This document shows positions 17,070 through 25,640 of a DNA stretch of 64,000 nucleotides, one piece after another. The notes under the pieces are model-generated. The model had not been told where the DNA came from. It saw nothing but the letters and a program-made list of their open reading frames with translations, and did no database searches. A program made the position numbers and the translations under genes. Position 1 is the first letter of the stretch; each line of letters begins with the position of its first letter. Origin of the DNA: Thainema sp966674685 (lineage in GTDB: Bacteria; Cyanobacteriota; Cyanobacteriia; Phormidesmidales; Phormidesmidaceae); NCBI GenBank assembly GCA_966674685.1, contig CBKWJC010000017.1, forward strand, positions 19,648 to 83,647. Direction: 5' to 3'.

Positions 17070-17487
17070 GAATCTGTGCGTTTTAGAACCTTCTGGAGAG
17101 CGGCGAAAACTTGGGTTTGTTTGCTTAACGCTCTAGTTGAGTGGCGAAAACCCCGTTTGTGGGGGCGGCTTGCCCCCACGCCCCCGCTGGGAGACGGTTG
17201 CGTCCCCCAGACTCCCTCCAAACAAATAACCTGTCAGTATTAACAGTATTCTGTTGGGTTTGGTAGGTTTGGCGGAACGCCAAACCCAAGATAGTCCTCA
17301 CTAGTAAGGCCCGATCGACCCCGGCAAAGCGAAGCGAGTTAACACCACTCACCGATCAGCTCGTCCGGGGGGGCCTGGGGCGACGGCACGCACCAGTGGG
17401 GGAGTCTGAGGGGGCTAGTCCCCTCAGAAGCAACTCTTCCTACCCCACAAATAACCCCAAATCAACTTCCTACATAAATACTTCTAA
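17070..17487. other. GC-rich, hairpin-dense intergenic island
   Basis: No gene is seen. Hairpins include GTGGGGGC/GCCCCCAC (17159-17179), CTGGGAGACG/CGTCCCCCAG (17187-17210), GTTTGGCG/CGCCAAAC (about 17268-17286) and CTGAGGGG/CCCCTCAG (17406-17427). The G and C runs are unlike neighbouring sequence. Confidence 0.65.
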
Positions 17488-17524
17488 AAAGCGTGAAAGG
17501 CTACCGTGCAACCTCTCACGCTTT
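17488..17524 (-). terminator. Terminator of the LysR gene
   Basis: Arms AAAGCGTGA / TCACGCTTT plus inner AGG/CCT pairing with one mismatch; it begins 4 bp past the LysR stop on the minus strand and ends in T-rich sequence (from AAAAA at 17486-17490). Confidence 0.75.
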
Positions 17525-17527
17525 CAC

Positions 17528-18490
17528 TCAAGACCTTAACCCCGAAAACCCAGTTTTCAATAACTCCAAAAACGCAAAAATCGCTGGCGGATGCAGCGCA
17601 TCCAGCCGAATAATCGCCCCCACAATGCGCTCCAGCCGCTCCGGTAACTGCGCCACCCTCACCCCATCCGGCAATCCATACGCTGAAAGCTGCGGCAAAA
17701 TCGCTACTCCTAACCCCTGCGCCACCATATTCAAAATCGTCGAAGTCTCCCGAAACTGATGACGCGGCTTCAGCGTATAGCCCGCCTGCCGAAAAAATCG
17801 CTGCACATCCATGTAGCAACTGTTGTCATCAGGGTAGAGAATCAGCGGCAGTTGATTGATTTGATCCCAGGTGAGGTTGTTGATCGTTGATAGTGCCTTG
17901 GAATCAACAGCCGGATTAGTGCTCTCATCCCCATCAGCCTCTGCCACAAAACTCATCGGCAGCACCGCTACATACTGCTCTCGCAGCATTTCAATACTGT
18001 CAAACTCACTGGCCGTCGGCAGAAACGTAATCCCAATATCCGCCTTGCCTTCGCGCACCTCCTGCTCCACGTAGGTGTAGTCATAATGCTCTGTGATCGT
18101 CACCTCGATGGCCGGAAACTGCGCTTGAAACTGGGCCACCAGCTTGGGTAACAAATGCGCCGCCGCACTGCGAAACGTGGCAATTCGCACCTCGCCCCCG
18201 TCTAAGCCCCGATGCTGCCCTGCCCGCTGCACTACATCGTCCACCAGCGACAGAATTTGCTGAACGGGTTCCAGAATTTGCTGCCCTGCCGACGTGAGAT
18301 GTGCCCCATGCCGACCGCGAGTGACCAAAACGACACCGAGTTCTTCTTCCAAAGTTGCGATCGCATGACTAACCGACGGCTGAGTCAGCCCAAGCTGCCA
18401 AGCAGCCTCGCCAAAATTGCCGCAGTTTGCCACCGCTGCTAGCGCACGAAGTTGAGAGAGTTTAATTCCAGGATGGATCGGCTTGCTCAT
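17528..18490 (-). CDS. LysR-family transcriptional regulator
   Basis: 320 residues. N-terminal winged helix-turn-helix (LSQLRALAAVANCGNFGEAA, LTQPSVSHAIATLEEELG, about 10-70), then a two-lobed effector domain (GEVRIATFRSAAAHLLPKL from about 99). It has no adjacent divergent target: the next upstream gene is the histidine kinase on the same strand. The effector and targets are unknown. A NdhR/CmpR-type role cannot be claimed from the sequence. Confidence 0.92.
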   Translation of the reverse strand: MSKPIHPGIKLSQLRALAAVANCGNFGEAAWQLGLTQPSVSHAIATLEEELGVVLVTRGRHGAHLTSAGQQILEPVQQILSLVDDVVQRAGQHRGLDGGEVRIATFRSAAAHLLPKLVAQFQAQFPAIEVTITEHYDYTYVEQEVREGKADIGITFLPTASEFDSIEMLREQYVAVLPMSFVAEADGDESTNPAVDSKALSTINNLTWDQINQLPLILYPDDNSCYMDVQRFFRQAGYTLKPRHQFRETSTILNMVAQGLGVAILPQLSAYGLPDGVRVAQLPERLERIVGAIIRLDALHPPAIFAFLELLKTGFSGLRS

Positions 18491-18656
18491 CAGCGTTTCA
18501 TATCCTCATGCGAGGGGTGAGGAAGATGCTTTTGTTCTAACCACTATACTGGCATCAAAAACACTTGCCCCCAATCACCTGTCCAAAATTAAAAAGAGGG
18601 CAGTTCGCCGACACTGTACTCTGGCAAACGACCCTATTTGTTAAAACGCAATGAGA

Positions 18657-18759
18657 TATAGCCGTCGCCATTGGGTTGGACGATTACGCCAATCCAGCGT
18701 TTAAGCATTTGACGTTTTCAGCGTTTCCCAGCGTCTTAACCCATGTGACTACTGCTATA
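18657..18759 (+). repeat. Dispersed ~105-bp element, copy 2
   Basis: The best-preserved copy: starts TATAGCCGTCGCCATT and ends GTGACTACTGCTATA, so its ends are inverted repeats of the form TATAGCnGT. It lies just 3' of the histidine kinase gene. It matches the reverse complement of 35752-35858 at most positions. Confidence 0.8.
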
Positions 18760-18768
18760 AATCGTGAA

Positions 18769-20106
18769 CTAAACCCGGACTGGGCAAGCCGCATAGCTTA
18801 GCACAGTAAGCTGCGGCTGTAGAACATCAGGAGCAGATTCACGCTGCATCTGGACGGGAATTTGAATCACAAACGTCGTGCCTTTCCCGAGTTCGGATGT
18901 GCAACTGAGCTGACCCTGATGTCGCTCGGTCACGATTTGATAGCTGATGGCTAACCCTAACCCCGTTCCTTTTCCCATTTCCTTGGTCGTAAAGAACGGA
19001 TCAAACATGTGATACTGGGTTGCCAGCGACATGCCCGGCCCGTTGTCCTGAATTTCGATGGTTACCTGTTCAGACTGCGATCGCGTCGTGATCGTGATGC
19101 AAGGTGATTCAGCATTGACGGCTGCATGAGCAACCTGCTCTAAATGCTCTTCAATGGCATCAATGGCGTTGGTCAGGATGTTCATGAACGCCTGATTGAG
19201 CTGACTAGCATGGCATTCAACCAGAGGAATGGTGCCATAATCTCGGACAACCTGGATTTCCGGTCGATCGGATTTCGCTTTGAGTCGGTTACGCAAAATC
19301 ATCAGCGTGCTGTCCAGTCCCTCATGAATGCTGGCCGCTTTGACTTCTTCATCCGTGCGGGAAAAATTACGCAGCGATTGGACAATCTTGCAAATCCGCT
19401 CAGCGCCGATCCGCATTGACGACAGCATTTTGGGCATGTCTTCTTCAATAAACTCTAGATCGTAATCTGCGATCGCATCTGAAATGTCAGTGACGGGTTG
19501 AGGATAAGCCGCTTGATAGCGCTGCAAAATATCCAGCAAATCTCTGGCATATTCTTCCACATGGCTGAGATTGCCGTAGATAAAATTGACGGGGTTGTTA
19601 ATTTCGTGCGCCACCCCCGCCACCATCTGTCCCAAGCTGGACATTTTTTCCGTTTGCACCAGTTGAGTTTGCGTCGCCTTCAGCTTTCGCAGCGTGGCTT
19701 CCAGTTCCAAATTCGCTGCTTCTAGCTGAGCTGGACAGGGTAATGATAGTGCTTGCGGAATAAGATTCACTAACTGAATCGCGGTATACACCGACACCGC
19801 AGCCGTTACCGCCCGAATCACACCCGCCAGCCAGTAAGCCGGATGCCACAGCGTCCAGATGTCCATCAGATGCCCGATTCCACAGGCAATAATGAATGCA
19901 CCAAATAGCAGAAAAACGCCGCTAAATGCTACATCTTTTCGCTTTGCCACAAAATAAATCAGCAATACTGGAATTGAAAAATAGGCGGCGGCAATTAGCA
20001 AATTAGAAATGATGTGTAGCGTGACTAGAGCGGGTTGCCACAGGTAACACATGCCGTGTGGCATGTACTGGTCAGGACTGAAAACAGTTTTGAGGACGTC
20101 TAACAT
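18769..20106 (-). CDS. Ethylene-receptor-type histidine kinase
   Basis: 445 residues. Three membrane segments (about 30-52, 63-80 and 90-115) form an ETR1-like ethylene-binding domain: AYFSIP, then ACGIGH with Cys75 and His79 spaced exactly as the copper ligands Cys65/His69 of plant ETR1. The residue matching ETR1 Asp25 is Asn35. A short coiled coil leads to a HisKA domain (phospho-acceptor His167 in GVAHEINNP) and an HATPase (NQAFMNILTNAIDA, DNGPGM, GKGTGLGLAIS). There is no GAF, PAS or receiver domain and no adjacent response regulator. It is probably a copper-dependent sensor of ethylene or a related small ligand. Confidence 0.9.
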   Translation of the reverse strand: MLDVLKTVFSPDQYMPHGMCYLWQPALVTLHIISNLLIAAAYFSIPVLLIYFVAKRKDVAFSGVFLLFGAFIIACGIGHLMDIWTLWHPAYWLAGVIRAVTAAVSVYTAIQLVNLIPQALSLPCPAQLEAANLELEATLRKLKATQTQLVQTEKMSSLGQMVAGVAHEINNPVNFIYGNLSHVEEYARDLLDILQRYQAAYPQPVTDISDAIADYDLEFIEEDMPKMLSSMRIGAERICKIVQSLRNFSRTDEEVKAASIHEGLDSTLMILRNRLKAKSDRPEIQVVRDYGTIPLVECHASQLNQAFMNILTNAIDAIEEHLEQVAHAAVNAESPCITITTRSQSEQVTIEIQDNGPGMSLATQYHMFDPFFTTKEMGKGTGLGLAISYQIVTERHQGQLSCTSELGKGTTFVIQIPVQMQRESAPDVLQPQLTVLSYAACPVRV

Positions 20107-20539
20107 ACGAGTTGATGAGCGTGAATAGTGGACTGAACAATCTTCTGGGATTTTTGTTCAACAGCAAGAATCAACACAAATGCAAATCACCACTAATGTT
20201 CCCACTCCCGCATCTCAACTGACGATTTGTCAATCTATAGAGCGATTGACAAATTGAAAGATATTCTGATCCTCCACCTACATCAGTCTGAGCCAGAATT
20301 CGCTGAAAAACGCATGAAAAAGCATAAAAAATGCAATAAATCTCGGTTTTCCTTGCTATTCGTCTAGAAAACCGCATTTTGATTAAAGAGCGGCTGCAAA
20401 ATAATTAATGCTTCTTCATAATTATGCACACCACTCAAACGGATGATGTTGCTGCTACGTCGCGGCGGTCAACTAACGGCTTCGGGTTTCAACGTGCCAA
20501 ATGTAAGGCTAATTAAATTGTTCACGATAGGTCTGAAAC
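20107..20539. other. Intergenic region
   Basis: No gene is seen. It contains one hairpin at 20225-20254 (ATTTGTCAATC and its complement around an 8-nt loop) and AT-rich sequence. It includes the upstream region of the histidine kinase. Confidence 0.5.
20225..20254. terminator. Hairpin between hydrolase and kinase genes
   Basis: Perfect 11-bp stem with an 8-nt loop. It lies upstream of the kinase start and downstream of nothing on the plus strand, so a terminator role is doubtful; an operator or leader structure is also possible. Confidence 0.35.
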
Positions 20540-21151
20540 TCAACCGTTTCCTAGCGCTAGGACAACCTGATCCTGCACGGCTCGGTGGTTCATCATAAAC
20601 GTGTGCCAAACGGGCAGTTGCACAACTTGGTCATGAGGATTCAAGTGCGTCTCGCTGAGTGCAACAATTCCGTCATTCACTTCGTTGCCAAAGGGACTGA
20701 GTATTCCTCTAGGGCCGTTCGTTCCCGCCACAATGGTGTAGGGACTTTTTAGGCCAGGTAACGACTGATAGAACTCTCGGCAAGTCAAGTTAAAACCGCA
20801 TTCTCGGGTGTACCAGCGGAACGGCGGCAAATGCCAAGCGATGGGAGCTAACCGAGGCATCTGATTCGGTGGGCCAAGCATGACCACATGTTCGGGTTGC
20901 GGAATTATCCCTGAACCCAGCGCAGCCCGGATTAGAATGCCGCCAAGCGAATGGGCGACTACTCCATAGGAACCCTGATCGGCCATGATTTGCGATCGCA
21001 ACTGTAGCTTAGTCACAATGGCATCAAACGAATCCATAAATGCAAAGTAGCCAAAATGCTCCGTCTGATGTCCCGCCTGCCGAAGTCGTGCTTCAAGACT
21101 CAGTAAGGATAACGACGTGCGAGCCAGACCATGAATGAGAAGTACTTGCAT
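20540..21151 (-). CDS. Alpha/beta hydrolase, lipase-like
   Basis: 203 residues. LLIHGLART near the N-terminus forms the oxyanion region; the nucleophile elbow is VAHSLGG (Ser about 68), and a late His in VWHTFMMNH is a candidate catalytic base. Spacing resembles small triacylglycerol-lipase/PGAP1-like esterases, with no signal peptide, so the product is cytoplasmic. Substrate is unknown. Start is the ATG at 21151. Confidence 0.85.
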   Translation of the reverse strand: MQVLLIHGLARTSLSLLSLEARLRQAGHQTEHFGYFAFMDSFDAIVTKLQLRSQIMADQGSYGVVAHSLGGILIRAALGSGIIPQPEHVVMLGPPNQMPRLAPIAWHLPPFRWYTRECGFNLTCREFYQSLPGLKSPYTIVAGTNGPRGILSPFGNEVNDGIVALSETHLNPHDQVVQLPVWHTFMMNHRAVQDQVVLALGNG

Positions 21152-21180
21152 AAAAATTATTCACCATGAGGTTTTTTAGT

Positions 21181-21263
21181 AGGTAGTGGTATACAGGTCA
21201 TGATTTTGGGTAGTGTGAGCACCGTCCACACCACCCAAAATCATGACTTCTTGAGAACTACCT
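21181..21263. repeat. Compound inverted repeat
   Basis: Inner arms 21197-21217 and 21227-21247 pair over 21 bp with one G-T wobble (GTCATGATTTTGGG...). Outer arms AGGTAGT (21181) and ACTACCT (21257) extend it. The 83-nt unit has no U-tract and looks like a mobile palindromic element rather than a terminator. Confidence 0.75.
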
Positions 21264-21279
21264 CTTAGTAATCGTGTTA

Positions 21280-21367
21280 AGTAGGTTGTCATAAATAAAC
21301 GCACTTAAAACATACTTATAAACTTGGGGGAGTGCCCCAGCGGGGCGCTCCCCTAGGGTTTTAGATA
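21280..21367 (+). repeat. AGTAGGTTG-hairpin family, copy a
   Basis: Leader AGTAGGTTGTCATAAATAAA, then TAAAAC, a 12-bp GGGGAGTGCCCC hairpin (21327-21353) and GGGTTTTAG. The leader and the TAAAAC/GTTTTA frame are shared with 25641-25696, while the hairpin loop region differs. Confidence 0.75.
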
Positions 21368-21422
21368 TCCATTTATCTATGTGCAGTTACTTATATGAAG
21401 TCTGTGTATAAGAACTGAATTC

Positions 21423-21485
21423 ATTGTGTGAAACATTTGTGGAATCAGCATTTTACACACAATAAATTATGGATTTTCAACCAGG
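21423..21485 (+). repeat. TTTGTGAAA palindrome family, copy A
   Basis: Arms ATTGTGTG (21423-21430) and CACACAAT (21456-21463), followed by ATGGATTTTCAACCAG, identical to the flank of copy E at 48383. The inner arms have decayed. Confidence 0.65.
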
Positions 21486-21763
21486 CTTCTACTAAGACAT
21501 TTTCAATGTTGAGCGAAGGGTGAAGAGCACTTGTTATCCTAATTCGACCTGAGGATGAGCAGAATGAATCCTACCGAGCGAAGAGCTTAAGCTCCCTATT
21601 TAGACCAGTCTCGCAAAAGATGAGATAGGTTTACCTTACTCCTCATTTTTGCCACCCCTAACGGTATGCAGCTCTAGATATGCAGTTCTAAAATATGCAA
21701 TTCTAAAAATAGAGAGCGACATACAGGGGGTGTTACTCTCTATTCTGTAATATTTGCGTCTCA

Positions 21764-21847
21764 ATAGGTTGGCATCAATCAACACACCTAAAAAAACACC
21801 TAAAAAAGCAGGGAGCGCTCCTCAGGAACGTTCCCTACTTTTTTAGG
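21764..21847. terminator. AGTAGGTTG-hairpin family, copy c; probable terminator of the thioredoxin-fold gene
   Basis: Leader ATAGGTTGGCATCAATCAAC, then a 23-bp imperfect stem 21799-21821 / 21825-21847 with A6 and T6 tracts on the outer sides. It lies 47 bp beyond the stop of the minus-strand gene ending at 21895. Confidence 0.75.
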
Positions 21848-21894
21848 CTATGCATTTTCTTCCTAGTCGGATTCGACCTGAGACTACCGTCACC

Positions 21895-22527
21895 CTAATT
21901 TTTAGGCACTAGCTCAGTATTCAATTCATTCACAGGACGACGCTTGAGTTCAACGGATTCGGAACGAGGCAGCAGGTTAAACACTTCTCGCATCACATCA
22001 TCAATGGGTTCGAAGTCGATATTCCCGATTTCATTGAACACAACATCCCCAGACTGATTGAAAATAACAGTGTGCGGCACCATACCCTTGTAGTAGTAAC
22101 CCGGTTCTGTCTTGTCATAACTGGATTTCATCGGAATGGCATCGGCAATCACAGGAATAAAACTAGCTACCCGACCATAAAATCCCTCTAACTGCGAGAC
22201 GACAGTGGAAAACTGCTTGCAGTCTTTGCTATCGTCCACATAAAACACCACAACAGCAGGTCTACCTTGCTTAATGGAGTCTGCTAGCGTGACGCGGGGA
22301 GGAACGAGCGCACCATTCCCAGCATAGAGTGGATAAATGTTGCCATCGTAGTTATCGTCATTGAGTCCAGCAAAAGCAGGTGCAGCCTGCCAGACTCCAG
22401 CACTCAAGAGCATCATCAACAGGCTAAGGCAAACGACAATCACTCTGCGCTGGTAGGACAACGCTAGATTGAGAAATGAAGCAATGACGTGGGCAAAGTA
22501 AGCAAAAACCAATTTCATGAATGTCAA
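21895..22527 (-). CDS. Lumenal thioredoxin-fold protein, PSI-accumulation-factor-like
   Basis: 210 residues. A hydrophobic segment (about 25-52, ending APAFAG) acts as signal or anchor, placing the rest outside the cytoplasm or in the thylakoid lumen. LNDDNYDGNIYPLYAGNG, RPAVVVFYVDDSKDCKQF, VPHTVIFNQSGDVVF and LLPRSESVELKRRPVNE match what I recall of a conserved cyanobacterial thylakoid protein annotated as a photosystem I accumulation factor. The thioredoxin active site is not a CxxC: only one cysteine (DCKQF) remains, so disulfide exchange is unlikely. An earlier Met (MTFM) gives alternative starts a few residues apart. Confidence 0.8.
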   Translation of the reverse strand: MTFMKLVFAYFAHVIASFLNLALSYQRRVIVVCLSLLMMLLSAGVWQAAPAFAGLNDDNYDGNIYPLYAGNGALVPPRVTLADSIKQGRPAVVVFYVDDSKDCKQFSTVVSQLEGFYGRVASFIPVIADAIPMKSSYDKTEPGYYYKGMVPHTVIFNQSGDVVFNEIGNIDFEPIDDVMREVFNLLPRSESVELKRRPVNELNTELVPKN

Positions 22528-22926
22528 GCTAACCCAAAGTTAAGGCAGTGAACGTGAAGACTAACTTCAACCCATGTTACACCAGCAACTTCGCCATATT
22601 AGGAGATGGATAAAAGCCCCTTTATTCGTATCATCACTCTGACATGATCGCATTCCTTGCCGATATGACGAGTAATCCGCCAATTTTATTTGGATGGGGT
22701 CTGAGGGTTGAGGTGCCGTATTTGCTCGACACATAACCATCAAAACTTAATTTGGTACAACACTAGAGTCTAGTTCCAGCAATGACTATTATTTAGGTAC
22801 TTTAGAATGTCAAGGTTGACCCTGAAGCATGGCTTGTTGGATGAATAAACCCCGATTCACAAGCAATGGTGCTGATCGTAACCCGTTTCACTGGTGCAGT
22901 AAGACCGTAAGCAGTAAGGAGGATGT
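22528..22926. other. Intergenic region upstream of the GDP-mannose-type gene
   Basis: No gene is seen. It ends with a strong ribosome site (AAGGAGGATGT) directly before ATG 22927. No long repeat is visible. Confidence 0.5.
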
Positions 22927-25461
22927 ATGAGAGCAGTTCTAATGGCGGGAGGGTCTGGAACACGACTCAGACCGCTAACCTGCGACCTACCTAAGCCAAT
23001 GGTGCCGATTCTCAATCGCCCGATCGCAGAGCATATTGTCAATCTGCTCAAGCGACATGGCATCAACGAAATTATCGCCACGCTATACTATCTGCCTGAT
23101 GTGATGCGGGATTACTTCCAGGATGGTAGCGATTTTGGTGTGCAGATGACCTATGCGGTTGAAGAAGACCAACCCTTAGGGACGGCTGGCTGCGTCAAAA
23201 ATATTGCGGAATTGCTAGATGATACCTTCTTGGTCATCAGCGGTGATAGCATTACCGACTTTGACCTGACTCAGGCGATTCGCTTCCACAAGGAGAAAGG
23301 CTCAAAAGCGACACTCATCCTCAAACGAGTGCCCAATCCGATCGAATTTGGCGTGGTGATTACCGATGAGAATCACCGCATTCGCCGCTTTTTAGAGAAA
23401 CCCTCCACCAGCGAAATTTTCTCCGATACGGTCAATACAGGGGCTTATATTCTTGAACCAGAAGTACTGAACTACTTGCCCAATAATCAAGAATCTGATT
23501 TTTCAAAAGATTTATTTCCCACCTTGCTGGCCAAGGGGGAGCCAATGTTTGGCTATATCGCAGAGGGCTATTGGTGCGATGTCGGTCACTTGGATGCCTA
23601 TCGAGAAGCTCAGTATGATGCCCTGCATCGCAAGGTGAAAGTGGACTTCGCCTATGAGGAGCAGTCTCCTGGTGTTTGGGTGGGCGAGAATACTTATATT
23701 GATCCGTCGGCTGAAATTGAACCGCCTATTCTAGTGGGCAACAACTGCCGGATTGGCCCGCGTGCTCGCTTGGAAGCTGGAACAGTGATTGGCGATAATG
23801 CCACGATTGGTAATGATGCTGACTTGAAGCGTCCAATTATTTGGAATGGCGCAATTATCGGTGAAGAGACTCATCTAAGAGCCTGTGTGATCTCTCGCGG
23901 TACCCGCGTGGATCGCCGTGCTCACATTCTTGAAGGAGCGGTGATTGGCTCTCTCTCAACTGTGGGGGAGGAAGCTCAGATCAGTCCCGGTGTCCGCGTA
24001 TGGCCGAGTAAGAAGATTGAGTCGGGTGCCACTCTCAATATCAATCTAATCTGGGGCAATACGGCTAAGCGTAACCTGTTCAGTCAGCGGGGTGTTGTGG
24101 GGCTGGCCAATATTGACATCACGCCAGAATTCGCGGTTAAGCTGGGTGCAGCCTACGGTTCGACGCTCAAGCCCGGTACTAGCGTGACGGTTTCTCGCGA
24201 TCAGCGGAGTATTTCGCGCATGGTTTCGCGATCGCTAATTTCCGGCTTAATGTCCGTTGGCATTCACGTTCAAAATTTGGAAGCTACGGCCATTCCGGCT
24301 GCCCGTACCGTGGTGCCGACAATGACCAATGTAGAAGGTGGCGTTCATGTGCGGATTCACCCTGATCGACCGGATCAGTTACTCATTGAGTTTTTTGATA
24401 ATAAGGGAATTAATCTGTCTAAGGGTAAAGAGAAAAAGATTGAAGGGGCTTACTTCAAAGAAGATCTGCGCCGCGCCCAGATCGAAGAAATCGGTAATGT
24501 AATCTATCCCAGCCAAATCATTGATAAATACAGCACGGCATTTGAGGGCCATTTAACGGTCAATGCGGTGCGGGATAGCAACTCCAAAGTCGTGATTGAC
24601 TATGCCTATGCGGTATCAGGTGCAATCCTGCCGCAGTTGCTCGGCAAGTTCGGCTGTGATGCCGTTGTGCTCAACGCGAGTCTGAGCCAGACAGCGCCGA
24701 CGAATGAAGACCGCGAGGAGTTGCTCACTCAACTGGGCCATGTTGTCGAAGCGCTGAAGGCAACGTTTGGCGTTCAGGTGTCAGCCAATGGTGAACAGCT
24801 TATCCTGGTTGATGAGGCGGGTAGCCAAATTCGAGGTGAAGCGCTGACTGCGTTGATGACCCATATGATTCTGACGGCTCATCCCCGCAGCACGATTGTG
24901 GTGCCTGTGTATACTTCCAGCTCGGTGGAGCAAATTGCTCGTCGTCATGATGGTCGTGTGATTCGCACCAAAGCCAATCCGACGGCGCTGATGGAAGCCT
25001 GCCATACTAATGCCAATGTGGTGCTGGGCGGCAGCGGTGACATGGGCTTTATTTTTCCACAGCTTCATCCCGGCTTTGATGCTATGTTCTGCATCGCCAA
25101 GCTGATTGAGATGCTGTCGGTGCAGAATCGTTCCCTGGCGCAGATTCGGCAAGACTTACCAGGTGTCTGCCATCGGACACAGACGGTGCGCTGTCCTTGG
25201 ACGGTTAAGGGGGCGCTGATGCGCCATCTGGTTGAAACTCACCCGGCGGAGAATCTGGAGCTGATTGACGGTGTAAAGATCGTAAATCCCTATGATGATA
25301 GCTGGGTGCTGATTTTGCCCGATGCGGGTGAACCGCTAGTGCATATCTATTCCAACAGTGAAGATGTGGAATGGATGGATAGCAATCTGCGGGAATATCG
25401 CGCTCGGGTGCAGGAGTTTATTGATCAGGAGCAGGGCTTTGAAGAAGGCCGTGTAGCTTAG
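22927..25461 (+). CDS. Mannose-1-phosphate guanylyltransferase-like / phosphomannomutase-like fusion
   Basis: 844 residues. Domain 1 (about 1-235) is a sugar-nucleotide transferase with MAGGSGTRLRPLT, DLPKPMVPI and the catalytic Asp in ISGDSITDFD. Domain 2 (about 250-360) is a left-handed beta helix of hexapeptides (NTYIDPSAEIEPPILVG). Domain 3 (about 375-835) follows the alpha-D-phosphohexomutase fold but lacks its hallmark residues: no SHNP phosphoserine loop (TNVEGGVHVRIHP instead) and no DGDADR metal loop (LILVDEAGSQI). The first domain should make an NDP-sugar for exopolysaccharide or glycans. The third may be regulatory. Such fusions occur across cyanobacteria. The gene is followed by a clean terminator. 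Confidence 0.9.
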   Translation: MRAVLMAGGSGTRLRPLTCDLPKPMVPILNRPIAEHIVNLLKRHGINEIIATLYYLPDVMRDYFQDGSDFGVQMTYAVEEDQPLGTAGCVKNIAELLDDTFLVISGDSITDFDLTQAIRFHKEKGSKATLILKRVPNPIEFGVVITDENHRIRRFLEKPSTSEIFSDTVNTGAYILEPEVLNYLPNNQESDFSKDLFPTLLAKGEPMFGYIAEGYWCDVGHLDAYREAQYDALHRKVKVDFAYEEQSPGVWVGENTYIDPSAEIEPPILVGNNCRIGPRARLEAGTVIGDNATIGNDADLKRPIIWNGAIIGEETHLRACVISRGTRVDRRAHILEGAVIGSLSTVGEEAQISPGVRVWPSKKIESGATLNINLIWGNTAKRNLFSQRGVVGLANIDITPEFAVKLGAAYGSTLKPGTSVTVSRDQRSISRMVSRSLISGLMSVGIHVQNLEATAIPAARTVVPTMTNVEGGVHVRIHPDRPDQLLIEFFDNKGINLSKGKEKKIEGAYFKEDLRRAQIEEIGNVIYPSQIIDKYSTAFEGHLTVNAVRDSNSKVVIDYAYAVSGAILPQLLGKFGCDAVVLNASLSQTAPTNEDREELLTQLGHVVEALKATFGVQVSANGEQLILVDEAGSQIRGEALTALMTHMILTAHPRSTIVVPVYTSSSVEQIARRHDGRVIRTKANPTALMEACHTNANVVLGGSGDMGFIFPQLHPGFDAMFCIAKLIEMLSVQNRSLAQIRQDLPGVCHRTQTVRCPWTVKGALMRHLVETHPAENLELIDGVKIVNPYDDSWVLILPDAGEPLVHIYSNSEDVEWMDSNLREYRARVQEFIDQEQGFEEGRVA

Positions 25462-25471
25462 GTCACCAGAG

Positions 25472-25499
25472 AAAGGGGGACGCTTCAGCGTCCCCCTTT
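25472..25499 (+). terminator. Terminator of the 844-residue transferase gene
   Basis: Perfect 13-bp stem (AAAGGGGGACGCT and complement) with a 2-nt centre, ending in CCCCCTTT, 11 bp after the stop. Confidence 0.9.
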
Positions 25500-25546
25500 G
25501 AAATGAAACTGATTGATACCCCATCCGACTAGAAAGTAGCCAAATT

Positions 25547-25601
25547 ATTGATTGTGAATGTTGGGTTATGCCTAGCTTTCACAATCAATAAAAACTGGTT
25601 T
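25547..25601 (+). repeat. TTTGTGAAA palindrome family, copy B
   Basis: Arms ATTGATTGTGAA (25547-25558) and TTCACAATCAAT (25578-25589), perfect over 12 bp, followed by AAAAACTGGTTTTTG. The inner segment GCCTAGCTTTCAC resembles copy C (GCCTGGCTTTCAC). Confidence 0.75.
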
Positions 25602-25640
25602 TTGTGGGTGGATGCCGTATTAAGTAGCTGTATACAAATA

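Larger units (their letters stand above)
21152..21894. other. Repeat-rich intergenic region
   Basis: 743 bp without a convincing gene. It contains, in order, the compound inverted repeat 21181-21263, two members of the AGTAGGTTG-hairpin family (21280-21365, 21764-21847), and a member of the TTTGTGAAA palindrome family (21423-21485). Confidence 0.7.

Noticed and set aside
21860..21890. GATTCGACCTGAGACT resembling a tRNA T-loop
   Set aside because: No matching acceptor, D-arm or anticodon arm can be built around it. I found no tRNA or tmRNA in the window.
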